In this document: one piece after another, positions 16,249 to 26,110 of the stretch | How positions within the stretch are numbered: position 1 is the stretch's first letter | How the letters are laid out: every line of letters begins with the position of its first letter | Source of the DNA: Rhodocyclaceae bacterium | Lineage (GTDB): Bacteria > Pseudomonadota > Gammaproteobacteria > Burkholderiales > Rhodocyclaceae | Assembly: GCA_004379165.1 (NCBI GenBank) | Contig: NKXK01000027.1 | Coordinates: 1 to 64,000, forward strand | Reading direction: 5' to 3' | Length of the DNA: 64,000 nt | Notes under the pieces: model-generated | Told to the model about the DNA's origin: nothing | The model's input: only the letters and a program-made list of their open reading frames with translations | The model's database searches: none | Position numbers and translations under genes: made by a program

Positions 16249-19200
16249 GTGATCGTGACAACAGGGGAAACCCCCACAGGCAACAGGCGCATGCCCTGGC
16301 TGGCCGGGCTATGGATTGTGTTTTGCCTGTTTCCGCTGCTGGCGCTGGCTGCACCGGATGCAACCCTGCCCGCCCGCATCGGCATACTGGCCTTCCGTCC
16401 GAAGCCGGAAACCCTCCAGCGCTGGCAACCACTGGTCGATTATCTGAACATCAACATCAGCGGCCGCAGGCTGGAACTCGTCCCGCTGACCTATCCCGAG
16501 CTCGAAGCCGCCGTCCATAGAAAAGAAGTCGATTTCGTCCTCACCCAGCCGGCACACTACGTCCAGCTCACTTATCGCGAGCGTCTGCATTCACCGCTCG
16601 CGACGCTGGTCGAGAAGCAGGGCAACCTCGCCCTCGGCAGTTTCGGTGGCGTCATCGCCGTACGCGCCGAGCGTAGCGACATCACCACACTGGCCGACCT
16701 GCGCGGCAAGCGCATTGCCACCAGCGGCACCAACTCGTTGGGCAGCTACCAGATGCAGGCGGGCGAGCTGGCCGACGTCGGCGTCATGCTGCCCCGCGAT
16801 GCCAAGGTAATCGAAACCGGACAACCGCAGGATCTGGCGATCACCGAACTGCTCGCCGACCGCGCCGATGCCGCCTTCGTCCGAAGCGGTGTGCTCGAAG
16901 CCATGCATCATGAGGGCAAGCTCGAACTGGCGAAAGTTCGCGTGATTCACCCCCAGCACGTCGATGGCTTCCCAATGCTGCTGTCGACCCGGCTCTATCC
17001 GGAATGGCCATTCGCGGCGATGCCCTGGGCCAATGAAAATCTCTCCCGGCAGGTCGCCTCAACACTGCTCGGAATGAGCCATGACGGACCGGTCGCCCGT
17101 GCTGCCGGCATCCACGGCTTCAACATCCCCGGCGACTACCGGACGGTCGACGATCTGATGCGCAAACTGCGTCTGCCGCCGTTTGACGTCGTGCCCCGCC
17201 TGACGCTGCGCGACCTCTGGGAGCAATATGCGCTGGCAATCGCGCTGACCGCCGGGGGCATCCTGCTCGGCCTGCTCACACTGGTTCTCAGCCTGATCCG
17301 GCGCAACCGGGAACTCCGCGATGAACGCAGCCGGACCACCACTGCACTGGCCCAGGCCACCGCCAGCGAGGCGCGTTTTCGGGCGATCTTCGAAAATGTC
17401 GATGCCCTGTCGATTCAGGGCTACACGCGCGATGGCACCGTGGTTTACTGGAATCACGCCTCATCGCTGATCTACGGCTATCAGCCTCAAGAAGCGCTGG
17501 GCAAGTCGCTCTTTGATCTGATCATCCCACCACCGATTCACGACGAAGTGAGGCAGGCGGTGCAATGGATGTTCGACAACAGGACCGGCGTCCCGGCTGG
17601 CCACCTGACACTGCGCGACAAGGATGGCAAGCCGGTCGAGGTCTGGTCGAGCCATACCGTCATTGAAACCCTCGACCATGGACCGGTGATGTTCTGTCTC
17701 GATATCAACCTGGCCGAGCAGATCAGCGCCGAAGCTGCGCTACACGAGAGTGAACTGCGCCAGCGCCTGATCCTCGAATCGCTCGGCGAGGGGGTTTTCG
17801 GCACGGACACCGAGGGCAACTGCACCTTTATCAACCCGGCGGCACTGGCCACGCTGGGATTCAGTGAAGATGAGATCATCGGCCACAACCAGCACCAGCT
17901 CTTCCACCATCACCACGCCGGCAGCCAGCACTACCCACCCGAGGATTGTCCGGTTTACCAGACTGCCCAAGACGGCAAGACACGGCGGGTTGACGAGTGG
18001 TTCTGGCGCAAGAATGGCGAGGGTTTCCCGGTACGCCTGACGGTCACCGCCCTCTGGCGTGACGGTCAGTTGGCGGGCACCGTCAGCGCCTTCTCCGATA
18101 TCAGCGAGTCCGTCGGTATCACGCGCGAACTGGAGAATTACCGCGACCAGCTCGAAGACAAGGTCCGCCAGCGCACCGCGGAGCTGGAAGAGGCACGCAA
18201 CGCGGCTGAAGCTGCCAGCCGCGCCAAGAGCACTTTCCTCGCCAACATGAGCCATGAGATCCGCACGCCGATGAACGCGGTCCTTGGCATGACGCACCTG
18301 CTCCGCCGCGATAATCCGACACCGCGCCAGCAGGAGCGTCTGGCGAAGATCGACGGCGCCGCGCAGCATCTGCTGTCGGTGATCAACGACATTCTCGATA
18401 TCTCCAAAATTGAGGCCGGCAAACTGTCACTGGAGTCAGTGCCGGTCAAGGTCGATGCACTGCTCGCCCACCTTGATGCTGTGCTTGGTGACCGCATCCG
18501 CGACAAAGGGCTGGCCTTCAACATCGACGCCACGCCCTTCCCGCCCGACCTGATGGGCGACCCGACGCGGATCAGCCAGTGCCTGATCAACTACGTCGGC
18601 AATGCCCTGAAATTCACCGACCACGGCCACATCACCGTCCGCGCCCGCATCGTCGGCCAGACAGCGACGCAACTCGTCGCCCGCTTTGAAATCGAGGACA
18701 GCGGCATCGGTATCGCGCCGGAAGCCGTCGGGGGCCTGTTCAGCCTCTTCCAGCAGGCCGACAACTCGACTACCCGCAAATACGGCGGCACCGGCCTCGG
18801 CCTAGCTATCACCCGCCGGCTGGTCGACATGATGGGCGGCAAGACCGGCGTCGAGAGCGAGCCTGGCCGCGGCAGCCGCTTCTGGTTCACCGTCCGGCTT
18901 GCCAAAATTGGCGACATTTCCGCGTTGACCGCAGCAGAACCGGCCAGCAACACCACCAGCCTGACCGGGCGCACCGTGCTGGTCGTCGAAGACGAACCGA
19001 TCAACCGCGAAATCGCCATCGAACTGCTGCAGGACTTCGGACTGATCACCGACATCGCCGTCACCGGCCGCGAAGCGCTGGAACGGGTCCGCCGGCAGAA
19101 TTTCGACCTGATCCTGATGGACATGCAGATGCCGGAAATGGACGGCATCGAAGCCACCGGGGCCATCCGCCAGCTACCCGGCGGCCATCAGATCCCGATC

Positions 19201-19329
19201 ATCGCCATGACCGCCAACGCCTTCAACGACGACCGCGAGCGCTGCCTCGCCGCAGGCATGAACGACTTCATCGCCAAGCCCTTCGAACCGGACGCGCTGA
19301 TCGCGAAACTCAGGCAGTACCTGGGCTGA
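16249..19329 (+). CDS. Hybrid sensor histidine kinase with PhnD-like periplasmic sensor domain
   Basis: A 1026-residue membrane signalling protein. In order: N-terminal signal/membrane segment (about residues 15-35); a PhnD-type substrate-binding domain (about 40-300; [17 protein letters not shown] opens it); a membrane segment (about 325-350); two PAS domains (about 370-490 and 495-620); a coiled linker; a HisKA domain with phospho-acceptor H669 in [10 protein letters not shown]; an ATPase domain; and a receiver domain with D958 in [13 protein letters not shown]. It should sense a small oxyanion or phosphonate-like ligand. The start is a GTG; an ATG at 16291 is an alternative. No response regulator is adjacent. 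The linker between ATPase and receiver ([11 protein letters not shown]) coincides with a repeat copy. Confidence 0.9.
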   Translation: MIVTTGETPTGNRRMPWLAGLWIVFCLFPLLALAAPDATLPARIGILAFRPKPETLQRWQPLVDYLNINISGRRLELVPLTYPELEAAVHRKEVDFVLTQPAHYVQLTYRERLHSPLATLVEKQGNLALGSFGGVIAVRAERSDITTLADLRGKRIATSGTNSLGSYQMQAGELADVGVMLPRDAKVIETGQPQDLAITELLADRADAAFVRSGVLEAMHHEGKLELAKVRVIHPQHVDGFPMLLSTRLYPEWPFAAMPWANENLSRQVASTLLGMSHDGPVARAAGIHGFNIPGDYRTVDDLMRKLRLPPFDVVPRLTLRDLWEQYALAIALTAGGILLGLLTLVLSLIRRNRELRDERSRTTTALAQATASEARFRAIFENVDALSIQGYTRDGTVVYWNHASSLIYGYQPQEALGKSLFDLIIPPPIHDEVRQAVQWMFDNRTGVPAGHLTLRDKDGKPVEVWSSHTVIETLDHGPVMFCLDINLAEQISAEAALHESELRQRLILESLGEGVFGTDTEGNCTFINPAALATLGFSEDEIIGHNQHQLFHHHHAGSQHYPPEDCPVYQTAQDGKTRRVDEWFWRKNGEGFPVRLTVTALWRDGQLAGTVSAFSDISESVGITRELENYRDQLEDKVRQRTAELEEARNAAEAASRAKSTFLANMSHEIRTPMNAVLGMTHLLRRDNPTPRQQERLAKIDGAAQHLLSVINDILDISKIEAGKLSLESVPVKVDALLAHLDAVLGDRIRDKGLAFNIDATPFPPDLMGDPTRISQCLINYVGNALKFTDHGHITVRARIVGQTATQLVARFEIEDSGIGIAPEAVGGLFSLFQQADNSTTRKYGGTGLGLAITRRLVDMMGGKTGVESEPGRGSRFWFTVRLAKIGDISALTAAEPASNTTSLTGRTVLVVEDEPINREIAIELLQDFGLITDIAVTGREALERVRRQNFDLILMDMQMPEMDGIEATGAIRQLPGGHQIPIIAMTANAFNDDRERCLAAGMNDFIAKPFEPDALIAKLRQYLG
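18904..18934 (+). repeat. Weak copy of dispersed 31-nt repeat in the kinase linker
   Basis: Only the 3' half (CGTTGACCGCAG) matches well; about 19 of 31 positions overall. It falls exactly in the linker between the ATPase and receiver domains. Confidence 0.3.
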
Positions 19330-19428
19330 GCCGGTTCCCCCTACGCCCAAGGTGCTATTGCCGACATCATTTGACTTCGGCAAAATCGCGTCGCCTCAAC
19401 AATTTTGACAAAAACACAGGGAGTGAAA

Positions 19429-19881
19429 ATGCTACGCAAACCCATGCTGGGAATCCTGGCGCTGGTCGCCGCCACCTTACTGATGACTGGTTGCGCCAAC
19501 CGCGCCACCGCCAAGGTCGACCCCAGTGCCCGTCTCGACACCATCAAGACCATGCACGTCGTCAAGATCCCCGACGAGACTGCGAACATCAGCACCATGA
19601 TTGCCGACAAGCTGCGGGTCAAGGGCTATCAGGTCAGCACGGGCACCGACAAACCGGCCAATGTCGACGCAATCGTCACCTACGTCGATCGCTGGATGTG
19701 GGACATCACGATGTATCTGCTCGAACTGACCATCACCATCCGTGACGGCAAGACCGAATTCCCGCTGGCCTCCGGAAACTCGCTGCACGGCTCGCTGACA
19801 CGCCTCTCCGCTCAGGAGATGGTCGATGAAGTAATGGGCAACATCTTCAAGGAAGCCAACATCTCGGAGGCACGCAAATGA
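19429..19881 (+). CDS. Small lipoprotein of unknown function
   Basis: A 150-residue predicted lipoprotein: signal LGILALVAATLLMTGC with lipidated C20. GGAG lies six bases before the ATG at 19429, which is preferred over the upstream in-frame TTG at 19405. The mature part contains a compact alpha/beta stretch (TMIADKLRVKGYQVSTG, DAIVTYVDRWMWDITMYLLELTITI) suggesting a small periplasmic domain. It overlaps the next lipoprotein gene by 4 bp, so the two are made together and may interact. No family was recognised with confidence. Confidence 0.8.
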   Translation: MLRKPMLGILALVAATLLMTGCANRATAKVDPSARLDTIKTMHVVKIPDETANISTMIADKLRVKGYQVSTGTDKPANVDAIVTYVDRWMWDITMYLLELTITIRDGKTEFPLASGNSLHGSLTRLSAQEMVDEVMGNIFKEANISEARK

Positions 19882-20414
19882 ACGCGGTCGCCAAGCGCGG
19901 ACTGTTCGTCTGCACCCTGCTGCTCGCGACCCTGACCGGCTGTTCATCGCCGGCCAATCGGGAGGCGATGACGACGGGGCAGCTTCCGATCAGCCAGAAA
20001 CACGAAGTCTCGGTCAGCGTAAAGACCTCGGGGGGTGCAGACACCGGCGCCATGGACAGTTCGAATATTTCCGATGCTGACCTGAAGGCGGCCATCGAGG
20101 ATTCGATCGCCCAGAATGCGGTGTTCAAACGGATCGTTCAGGGCACAGGCGGCGACTACGAGTTGACCGTCAGCGTCGCCAGTCTCGACAAGCCGATATT
20201 TGGCGCCAGCTTCACCGTCAACTTCGAGGCAGGCTGGACGCTGACCCGGCTTTCCGACCGGAGTATCGTCTATCGTAAGGCGATTAAATCCAGCCATACG
20301 GCGACAATGGGGGACGCATTCGTCGCCGTCACCCGCCTGCGGCTTGCCGTTGAAGGCGCAGTCAAGAACAACATCGGTCAGGGCCTGAAGGACATCTCGA
20401 ACCTGAAGTTGTAA
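19878..20414 (+). CDS. Lipoprotein of unknown function, paired with the preceding one
   Basis: A 178-residue predicted lipoprotein with signal GLFVCTLLLATLTGC and lipidated C22. The mature protein has a segment (DLKAAIEDSIAQNAVFKRI) and a beta-rich C-terminal half (YELTVSVASLDKP, FEAGWTLTRLSDRSIVYRK) reminiscent of small outer-membrane-associated domains. Start ATGA overlaps the stop of the preceding lipoprotein gene. A strong terminator follows after 20 bp. No specific function can be given. Confidence 0.8.
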   Translation: MNAVAKRGLFVCTLLLATLTGCSSPANREAMTTGQLPISQKHEVSVSVKTSGGADTGAMDSSNISDADLKAAIEDSIAQNAVFKRIVQGTGGDYELTVSVASLDKPIFGASFTVNFEAGWTLTRLSDRSIVYRKAIKSSHTATMGDAFVAVTRLRLAVEGAVKNNIGQGLKDISNLKL

Positions 20415-20434
20415 TCCGCCCAGAAGACGGGTTC

Positions 20435-20460
20435 AAGCCGGGGTCGCGCCCGGCTTTTTT
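20435..20460 (+). terminator. Rho-independent terminator after the lipoprotein pair
   Basis: Eight-bp stem AAGCCGGG / CCCGGCTT with six-base loop, followed by a run of T. Its end touches the stop codon (20459-20461) of the convergent FAD oxidoreductase gene. Confidence 0.85.
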
Positions 20461-22072
20461 ACGCCCGCAACACCCGTTCCGCCGCCATCACCCCCCGATA
20501 CTGCGCCTCCTCGAACAAGGAAAACCCGGACAGGTCTGCATGCGCGAGGGCGATGCGCGGATGGCGGAAATCGGCCAGTTTTTCGCGTTCACCGTGGAAG
20601 AGGCTGTCGGGCACCGGTCGGCGCATGGCGTGGCCGTTGCGGTAGACATCCAGGCGTGTGGTCAGGCGGCGGATGTCGGGGTGGATGGCGGACAGTTCGC
20701 TCAGGATGCCGTCGGCCCAGCTTTCGCGCGACGTCTCGAGCAACAGACGCCGGCCGGCGGCGGGCGTGACATCACTGAGGGCGCGGTAGTAGGTGAACAC
20801 GGTACCGGTCAGGCGGCGGCGGATGAGCTGGTGGGTGGCCACGACGTAGCCCAGCCCGGCGCTGTCGTAGAGCACGTTGTCCCAGGCCGGTGGCGCGCCA
20901 CGGCGCTCTTCCGGGAAGTCCGACAGATGCAGGTTGGCGGTCAGCCACGGGGCATAGTCACCGGCCCGGGCGGCAGTTTTCAGCGCCGTGGGCATCTGCT
21001 CCCAGACGTGGGGCAACAGAAAGGCGGGCGCCGCCCAGATCAGTTTCTGCGTTTCGTAACGTACCGTTTTTGGGCCGATTTCCACGTCGACCGCAAGCGA
21101 CGACTTGCCGTCTTCAATCCGCCAGACCAGCGCGTCGGTGACGATCCGCCCCTCGGCAGCACGGGCCAGACCACGCACCAGCCAGGCGTTGCCGTCGGGC
21201 GCGGTGAGCACGGTGTCGTCGCTGGCGTGCAGCGCCTCGCCATCGCGGCAGGCGAAGTAATGCAGGCCGGCCCAGGCGGAGGTTTCGGTATGCGCCGTGC
21301 CATAGTCGTCGCGGCAGGCGTAATCGGCCAGCCAGCGCAGCGTCGGCGCGGTGTAGCCTTCGTCATCCAGCCATTGCCGGAAGCTGATGCGATCGAGCGC
21401 CAGCCAGGCTGGATCGCGGCTGGACAAGGCCATCGGCAGCGCAAAGACGGCCCGGCCATCGCGCCCGCGGGCATGTTTGAGCGCCTGCATTTGTTCCGAG
21501 AACCGCTGCTGCTGCGCCCGTTCCTCGGCAGGCAGCCCGAGATGGGGGAGCAAGCCCTCCTGCCACAGGCCATGGCGATACACGCGCTCCTGCGGCGTCG
21601 CACACAGGTAATGCTCGTCGTAGCGCGGCTTGCTTGCCGTCGTGCTGCCTTGCAGCACGCCCAGTTCCGCCAGCAACTCGCGCACCCAGACCGCCTGCGG
21701 GCCGGGCAGCGGCAGGTAGTGTGCGCCCCACGGGTAGGCAGTGACCGTGGACTGGCCAGCGCGCGAGTTGCCGCCGGGCTCGGCTTCCATCTCCAGCACG
21801 GTGAAGTCATCGACGCCGCTGCGTGCCAGTCGCCACGCCGCAGAAAGGCCGGAAATGCCGCCGCCGACGATCAGGATGCCGGTGCGGCGGATGCTGTCCG
21901 GAGCGCGGCGGATACCGTCGCGCAGGCGATGCCCAAGCTGGATGGCGGGACCGAGGAGTTCGCCGGGTGGCAATGGCGGCTGAGCCGCCGGCAGGCAACC
22001 GCCGGTGCTGCAGACCCCGAGTGCGCCGAGCGTCTGCAGAAAGCGGCGGCGTGCGCGGTCAGGCGTGGTCAA
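20459..22072 (-). CDS. FAD-dependent amine-oxidase-like oxidoreductase, probable Tat substrate
   Basis: A flavoprotein of about 537 residues. The dinucleotide fold GILIVGGGISGLSAAWRLA follows a short N-terminus containing RARRRFLQTLGALG, a twin-arginine-type signal, so export in folded form is likely. The C-terminal part (FSLFEEAQYRGVMAAERVL) resembles the FAD-contacting end of NAD(P)-binding Rossmann amine oxidases. The best start is a TTG at 22072, overlapping the ftsX stop by 14 bp; the frame stays open to 22324 but that part is antisense-like ftsX readthrough. Substrate is unknown. Protoporphyrinogen oxidase-like or polyamine oxidase-like roles are possible but unsupported. Confidence 0.8.
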   Translation of the reverse strand: MTTPDRARRRFLQTLGALGVCSTGGCLPAAQPPLPPGELLGPAIQLGHRLRDGIRRAPDSIRRTGILIVGGGISGLSAAWRLARSGVDDFTVLEMEAEPGGNSRAGQSTVTAYPWGAHYLPLPGPQAVWVRELLAELGVLQGSTTASKPRYDEHYLCATPQERVYRHGLWQEGLLPHLGLPAEERAQQQRFSEQMQALKHARGRDGRAVFALPMALSSRDPAWLALDRISFRQWLDDEGYTAPTLRWLADYACRDDYGTAHTETSAWAGLHYFACRDGEALHASDDTVLTAPDGNAWLVRGLARAAEGRIVTDALVWRIEDGKSSLAVDVEIGPKTVRYETQKLIWAAPAFLLPHVWEQMPTALKTAARAGDYAPWLTANLHLSDFPEERRGAPPAWDNVLYDSAGLGYVVATHQLIRRRLTGTVFTYYRALSDVTPAAGRRLLLETSRESWADGILSELSAIHPDIRRLTTRLDVYRNGHAMRRPVPDSLFHGEREKLADFRHPRIALAHADLSGFSLFEEAQYRGVMAAERVLRA

Positions 22073-22964
22073 ACTTGCGGAGCGACAGGCTGACCGACAG
22101 TTGCGCGCCCAGCCAGCCGAGCAGCGCGCCGGCCGAGGTAAGTACGCCGATTTCCAGCGCCGCCGGCACGCGCAGCGCAAAACTGCCGCCGTAGAGCACC
22201 GCCAGATCTGCCACCGGCCCGGCCAGCAGGCGCAGGCCACCGATGACCAACCCGGCCGCCAGCAGGCCGCCGAGCGCGCCCTGCAGGGCGCCGAAGTAGT
22301 AGAAAGGCCGGCGGATGAAGGCATCCGTCGCCCCGATCATCCGCGCCACTTCGATTTCCGCCGCCTGCGCCATAACCTGCAGGCGGATGGTGGTGAAGGT
22401 GACGGCGACCAGACCGGCCGCGAACAGGCCGGCCAGCAAGGTCAGCGCCAGTTTGCCGAGTTTTAGGAAGGCATCGAAGCGCTTCACCCAGGCCGAATCA
22501 AGCTGAACATGGGCGACTTTCGGCCAGGAGGACAATTCCTTCTTCAGCACTTCCAGCGCCTGCGGGTCGGTATTGGTCGGCTCGACGATGAAGGCATCGG
22601 GCAGCGGGTTGCGCGGCAGGCTGGCGACGATTTCGGCCATGCCTTCGCTGGCCTGCATGCGCTTCAAGGCCTCTTCCTTGGGTACGAAACGCCACTTGCC
22701 ACTGGCGGTCTGGCGCAGCCGGCTCTCGATTTCGCCGACGTCCTTCTTGCCGGCCTCCAGTTGCATGAAGACACTGATCTGCTGGACACCGGAAGCCGAC
22801 TGACCGAGATCGCGCAGGTTGTCGAGAATGACGTAGCCGAAGCCGGGCAGGGTCAGCGCGATGCCGATCACCAGCAGCGACAGCAGGGTATTGAGCGGCG
22901 AGGCGCCGAGGCGGCGCAGGGCCGAGCCGAGGGCAGCGCGGTGCTGACTGAACCAGGCCTGCAT
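22059..22964 (-). CDS. ftsX: Cell division protein FtsX
   Basis: A 301-residue inner-membrane partner of FtsE with an N-terminal membrane segment, a periplasmic domain (about residues 50-165) and three C-terminal membrane segments. FtsEX controls peptidoglycan hydrolases at the septum. The segment QVMAQAAEIEVARMIGATDAFIRRPF is the family signature. Its ATG overlaps the ftsE stop by one base (TGATG). Confidence 0.95.
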   Translation of the reverse strand: MQAWFSQHRAALGSALRRLGASPLNTLLSLLVIGIALTLPGFGYVILDNLRDLGQSASGVQQISVFMQLEAGKKDVGEIESRLRQTASGKWRFVPKEEALKRMQASEGMAEIVASLPRNPLPDAFIVEPTNTDPQALEVLKKELSSWPKVAHVQLDSAWVKRFDAFLKLGKLALTLLAGLFAAGLVAVTFTTIRLQVMAQAAEIEVARMIGATDAFIRRPFYYFGALQGALGGLLAAGLVIGGLRLLAGPVADLAVLYGGSFALRVPAALEIGVLTSAGALLGWLGAQLSVSLSLRKFDHA

Positions 22965-23614
22965 CAGACGAGCCTCCCGTGATCGAGCCGGAGCACGTTG
23001 GGGTGATAGCGGTCGACCCAGCTCTGGTCGTGAGTAGCCACAACCACGGTCACGCCGACGCGGTGAAACTCGGCAAAAATCTCCAGCACCTGGGTGGCCG
23101 ACTCGCTGTCGAGGTTGCCGGTCGGCTCGTCGGCAATCAGCACCGTCGGCCGGTTGACCACGGCACGGGCGATGGCCAGGCGCTGCTGCTCGCCGCCGGA
23201 GAGCGCCACCGGATTGGCCTTCTCGCGCGACAGCAGTCCGACCTTGTCGAGCGCGGCCTGGGCGCGACGGATGGCCTCGCGCCGGCTGAAACCGACGATC
23301 TGCAGCGGCAGCAGCACGTTATCCAGCGCCGAGCGGTCGAACAGCAGCTTCTGATCCTGAAAGACCATGCCGAAGTGCCTGCGCACATAGGGCAAGGCGC
23401 TGCGGCGCAGCGCCGAGAGGTTCTGGCCGTTAACCACCAGGCTGCCGCCACTCGGCCGCTCGATGGAGGCGATCAGCTTGACCAGCGTCGTCTTGCCGGC
23501 GCCGGAGTGGCCGGTGATGAACACCATCTGCCCGGCGCTGATTTCGAAACTGACATCCGCCAGCGCCTCGTAACCGCCGGGGTAACGCTTGCTCAGTTGG
23601 CTGGCAACGATCAT
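22964..23614 (-). CDS. ftsE: Cell division ATP-binding protein FtsE
   Basis: ABC-type ATPase of 216 residues that pairs with FtsX. Walker [13 protein letters not shown] signature [14 protein letters not shown] and Walker [13 protein letters not shown] are all present. Length matches the family. It lies 12 bp after ftsY and overlaps ftsX by one base, the conserved ftsY-ftsE-ftsX operon. Confidence 0.97.
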   Translation of the reverse strand: MIVASQLSKRYPGGYEALADVSFEISAGQMVFITGHSGAGKTTLVKLIASIERPSGGSLVVNGQNLSALRRSALPYVRRHFGMVFQDQKLLFDRSALDNVLLPLQIVGFSRREAIRRAQAALDKVGLLSREKANPVALSGGEQQRLAIARAVVNRPTVLIADEPTGNLDSESATQVLEIFAEFHRVGVTVVVATHDQSWVDRYHPNVLRLDHGRLV

Positions 23615-23626
23615 TGCAGGCAGCGA

Positions 23627-24616
23627 TTACTCGAACATGGCATCGACGAAGTCCTGCGCCGAGAAGGGGCGCAGATCGTCGATCTGCTCGCCGACGCCGA
23701 TGAAGCGGATCGGCTTCGGGCACTGGCGGGCGATGGCGGCAACCACACCGCCCTTGGCGGTGCCGTCGAGCTTGGTAACGACGAGGCCGGTGACGTTGAT
23801 CGCCTTGTCGAAGGCCTTGACCTGCTGCAGCGCGTTCTGGCCGATGTTGGCGTCGAGCACCAACAGGGTTTCGTGCGGGCCTTGGGGGTCGATCTTCTGG
23901 ATCACGCGGCGGACCTTGGCGATCTCTTCCATCAGATGCAGCTGCGTCGGCAGACGGCCGGCAGTGTCGGCCAGCACGATATCGATGCCACGCGCCTTGG
24001 CAGCGGAGATGGCATCAAAGATCACGGCTGCCGGATCGCCGGACTCCTGCGAGATGACGGTGACGTTGTTGCGCTCGCCCCAGGTCTGCAACTGTTCGCG
24101 GGCTGCGGCGCGGAAGGTGTCGCCGGCGGCCAGCAGCACGCTCTTGCCCTGGTTCTGGAAATATTTGGCCAGCTTGCCGATCGAGGTCGTCTTGCCGGCC
24201 CCGTTGACGCCGGCAATCATGATCACGAAAGGCTTGTGCGTTGACACGTCGAGCGGCTTTTCCAGCGGCTTGAGGGTGTCGAGCAATGCGGTTGCCAGTG
24301 CCTTCTGGATGGCTTCCGGCGTATCGAGCTTGTCGCGCTTAGCAGCCTTCTTCAGCTCGTCGAGCAGATGGGTGGTCGCCTCGATGCCGACATCGCTGGT
24401 CAGCAGCAGGGTTTCCAGCTCTTCGAGCAACTCGTCGTCGACCTTGCCGCGCGAGAAGATGGTCTTGAGCTTGCCGCCCCATTGGGCGCGGGTCTTGGCC
24501 AGCCCCTTGAACAGCCGCTCACGCCAGGAGAGCTTGGGCGCCTCGTCCGCGGGCGCTGCGACCTGAGCCGCCTGTGCTTCGGGCTCGGGTTTGTTTTTCT
24601 TCAGGAAACTGAACAT
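23627..24616 (-). CDS. ftsY: Signal recognition particle receptor FtsY
   Basis: SRP-receptor GTPase of 329 residues that docks ribosomes making membrane proteins at the inner membrane. The N-terminal acidic A domain is short (about 30 residues), followed by the NG domain with G1 GVNGAGKTTSIGKLA, DTAGRLPTQ and TKLDGTAKGG. It leads the ftsY-ftsE-ftsX unit and is divergent from the M16 peptidase genes. Confidence 0.97.
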   Translation of the reverse strand: MFSFLKKNKPEPEAQAAQVAAPADEAPKLSWRERLFKGLAKTRAQWGGKLKTIFSRGKVDDELLEELETLLLTSDVGIEATTHLLDELKKAAKRDKLDTPEAIQKALATALLDTLKPLEKPLDVSTHKPFVIMIAGVNGAGKTTSIGKLAKYFQNQGKSVLLAAGDTFRAAAREQLQTWGERNNVTVISQESGDPAAVIFDAISAAKARGIDIVLADTAGRLPTQLHLMEEIAKVRRVIQKIDPQGPHETLLVLDANIGQNALQQVKAFDKAINVTGLVVTKLDGTAKGGVVAAIARQCPKPIRFIGVGEQIDDLRPFSAQDFVDAMFE

Positions 24617-24738
24617 GGATTTTCTGGTCTAGAGCAACGACGCCAGCCTTGCTGACAGGCGGACGGCAAGTGGATAAGATGCCGACCGGTTAGGTGCAAA
24701 ATCAACCGCAAATTCTAGCAGAAAGCCTTGTTTTCCCT

Positions 24739-26097
24739 ATGCCTTACAAATTGATGCTCTCCGCCCTGCTGGCCGCCGGCCTTGCCGCGCCAGCCCTCGC
24801 CAATCCTTATGAAACAACGCTCAAGAACGGCCTGCGCGTCATCGTCAAGGAAGACCGCCGCGCGCCGACAGCCGTGCAGATGGTCTGGTACCGCATCGGC
24901 AGCATGGACGAGGTCGACGGACAGTCCGGCGTCGCTCACGTGCTCGAACACATGATGTTCAAGGGCACACCAACAGTCGGGCCGGGTGAATTCAACAAGC
25001 GCGTTGCCGCCGCCGGCGGCCGTGACAATGCCTTCACCAGCCGCGACTACACGGCCTACTTCCAGCAAGTGCCGAAGGAGAAGCTGGAAGACGTGATGGC
25101 GCTGGAGGCGGACCGCATGCGCCACCTGACGGTCGACGAAAAGGAGTTCGCGCAGGAGATCAAGGTTGTCATGGAAGAGCGCCGCATGCGCACCGACGAC
25201 AATCCCCAGTCGAAACTCTACGAACAGATGAACGCCGTCGCCTTTCAGGCGCATCCCTACCGCCGCCCGATCATCGGCTGGATGAGCGATCTTGAAGCGA
25301 TGACTGCGGCCGATGCCAAGGCCTGGTACGACACCTGGTACGTGCCGAACAACGCCTATGTCGTGGTCACCGGCGACGTCGATCATCAGGCGGTATTCGC
25401 CCTGGCCGAGAAATACTACGGCCCGCTGGAAGGCCGCACGCTGCCGGTGGGCAAGCCCCAGACCGAACCGAAACAGGAAGGTACCCGCCGCGTCACGGTC
25501 AAGGCGCCGGCCGAACTGCCGACGCTGATCATGGCCTACAAGGGCCCGACGCTGCGCGATGTCGAGAAGGACAAGGATCCTTACGCGCTGGAAATGCTCA
25601 GCGCCATTCTCGACGGCCACGATGCCGCCCGCTTCAACAAGAAACTGGTGCGCGAGGACAAGGTGGCGCTGTCGGTCGACATCGGCTACGACGGCACGAC
25701 GCGTGGCCCGGGCATGATCTACATGTCGGGCACCCCGGCCGAAGGGCGAACCGTCGCCGATCTCGAAGCCGCCCTGCGCGCCGAAATCGCCCGCGTGCAG
25801 AAAGACGGCGTCAGCGAGGCCGAGCTCAAGCGCGCCAAGGCGCAGCTGATCGCCAGCCAGGTTTACAAGCTCGACTCGATGTTCGGCCAAGCAATGGAGA
25901 TCGGCCAGATCGAGTCAGTCGGCATTTCCTACAAGAAGCTCGACCGCATGCTCGAAAAGCTGCAGCAGGTCACCGCTGCCGACGTGCAGGCCGCGGCGCG
26001 CACCTGGTTCAACGACGACACGCTGACGGTCGGCGTCCTCGACCCGCAGCAGCTCGACGGCAAGCCCCGCCGCCCCGCCATGGCCGGCCGTCACTGA
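24739..26097 (+). CDS. M16 family zinc peptidase (catalytic member of a pair)
   Basis: A secreted pitrilysin-type zinc protease of 452 residues. The inverted zinc motif HxxEH is present (HVLEHMMFKG), with the downstream glutamate in a conserved helix (EIKVVMEERRM). The ATG at 24739 gives a clean signal peptide (MLSALLAAGLAAPALA), so the upstream in-frame ATG at 24694 is rejected. It is followed after 13 bp by a second M16 gene lacking the motif; such pairs form heterodimers like mitochondrial processing peptidase. The location beside ftsY and rsmD is typical for betaproteobacteria. Confidence 0.93.
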   Translation: MPYKLMLSALLAAGLAAPALANPYETTLKNGLRVIVKEDRRAPTAVQMVWYRIGSMDEVDGQSGVAHVLEHMMFKGTPTVGPGEFNKRVAAAGGRDNAFTSRDYTAYFQQVPKEKLEDVMALEADRMRHLTVDEKEFAQEIKVVMEERRMRTDDNPQSKLYEQMNAVAFQAHPYRRPIIGWMSDLEAMTAADAKAWYDTWYVPNNAYVVVTGDVDHQAVFALAEKYYGPLEGRTLPVGKPQTEPKQEGTRRVTVKAPAELPTLIMAYKGPTLRDVEKDKDPYALEMLSAILDGHDAARFNKKLVREDKVALSVDIGYDGTTRGPGMIYMSGTPAEGRTVADLEAALRAEIARVQKDGVSEAELKRAKAQLIASQVYKLDSMFGQAMEIGQIESVGISYKKLDRMLEKLQQVTAADVQAAARTWFNDDTLTVGVLDPQQLDGKPRRPAMAGRH

Positions 26098-26110
26098 GCG
26101 ATACGGAGCC

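Noticed and set aside
20540-22093. 517-codon forward ORF
   Set aside because: Antisense to the FAD oxidoreductase, which has a dinucleotide fold and Tat-like signal.
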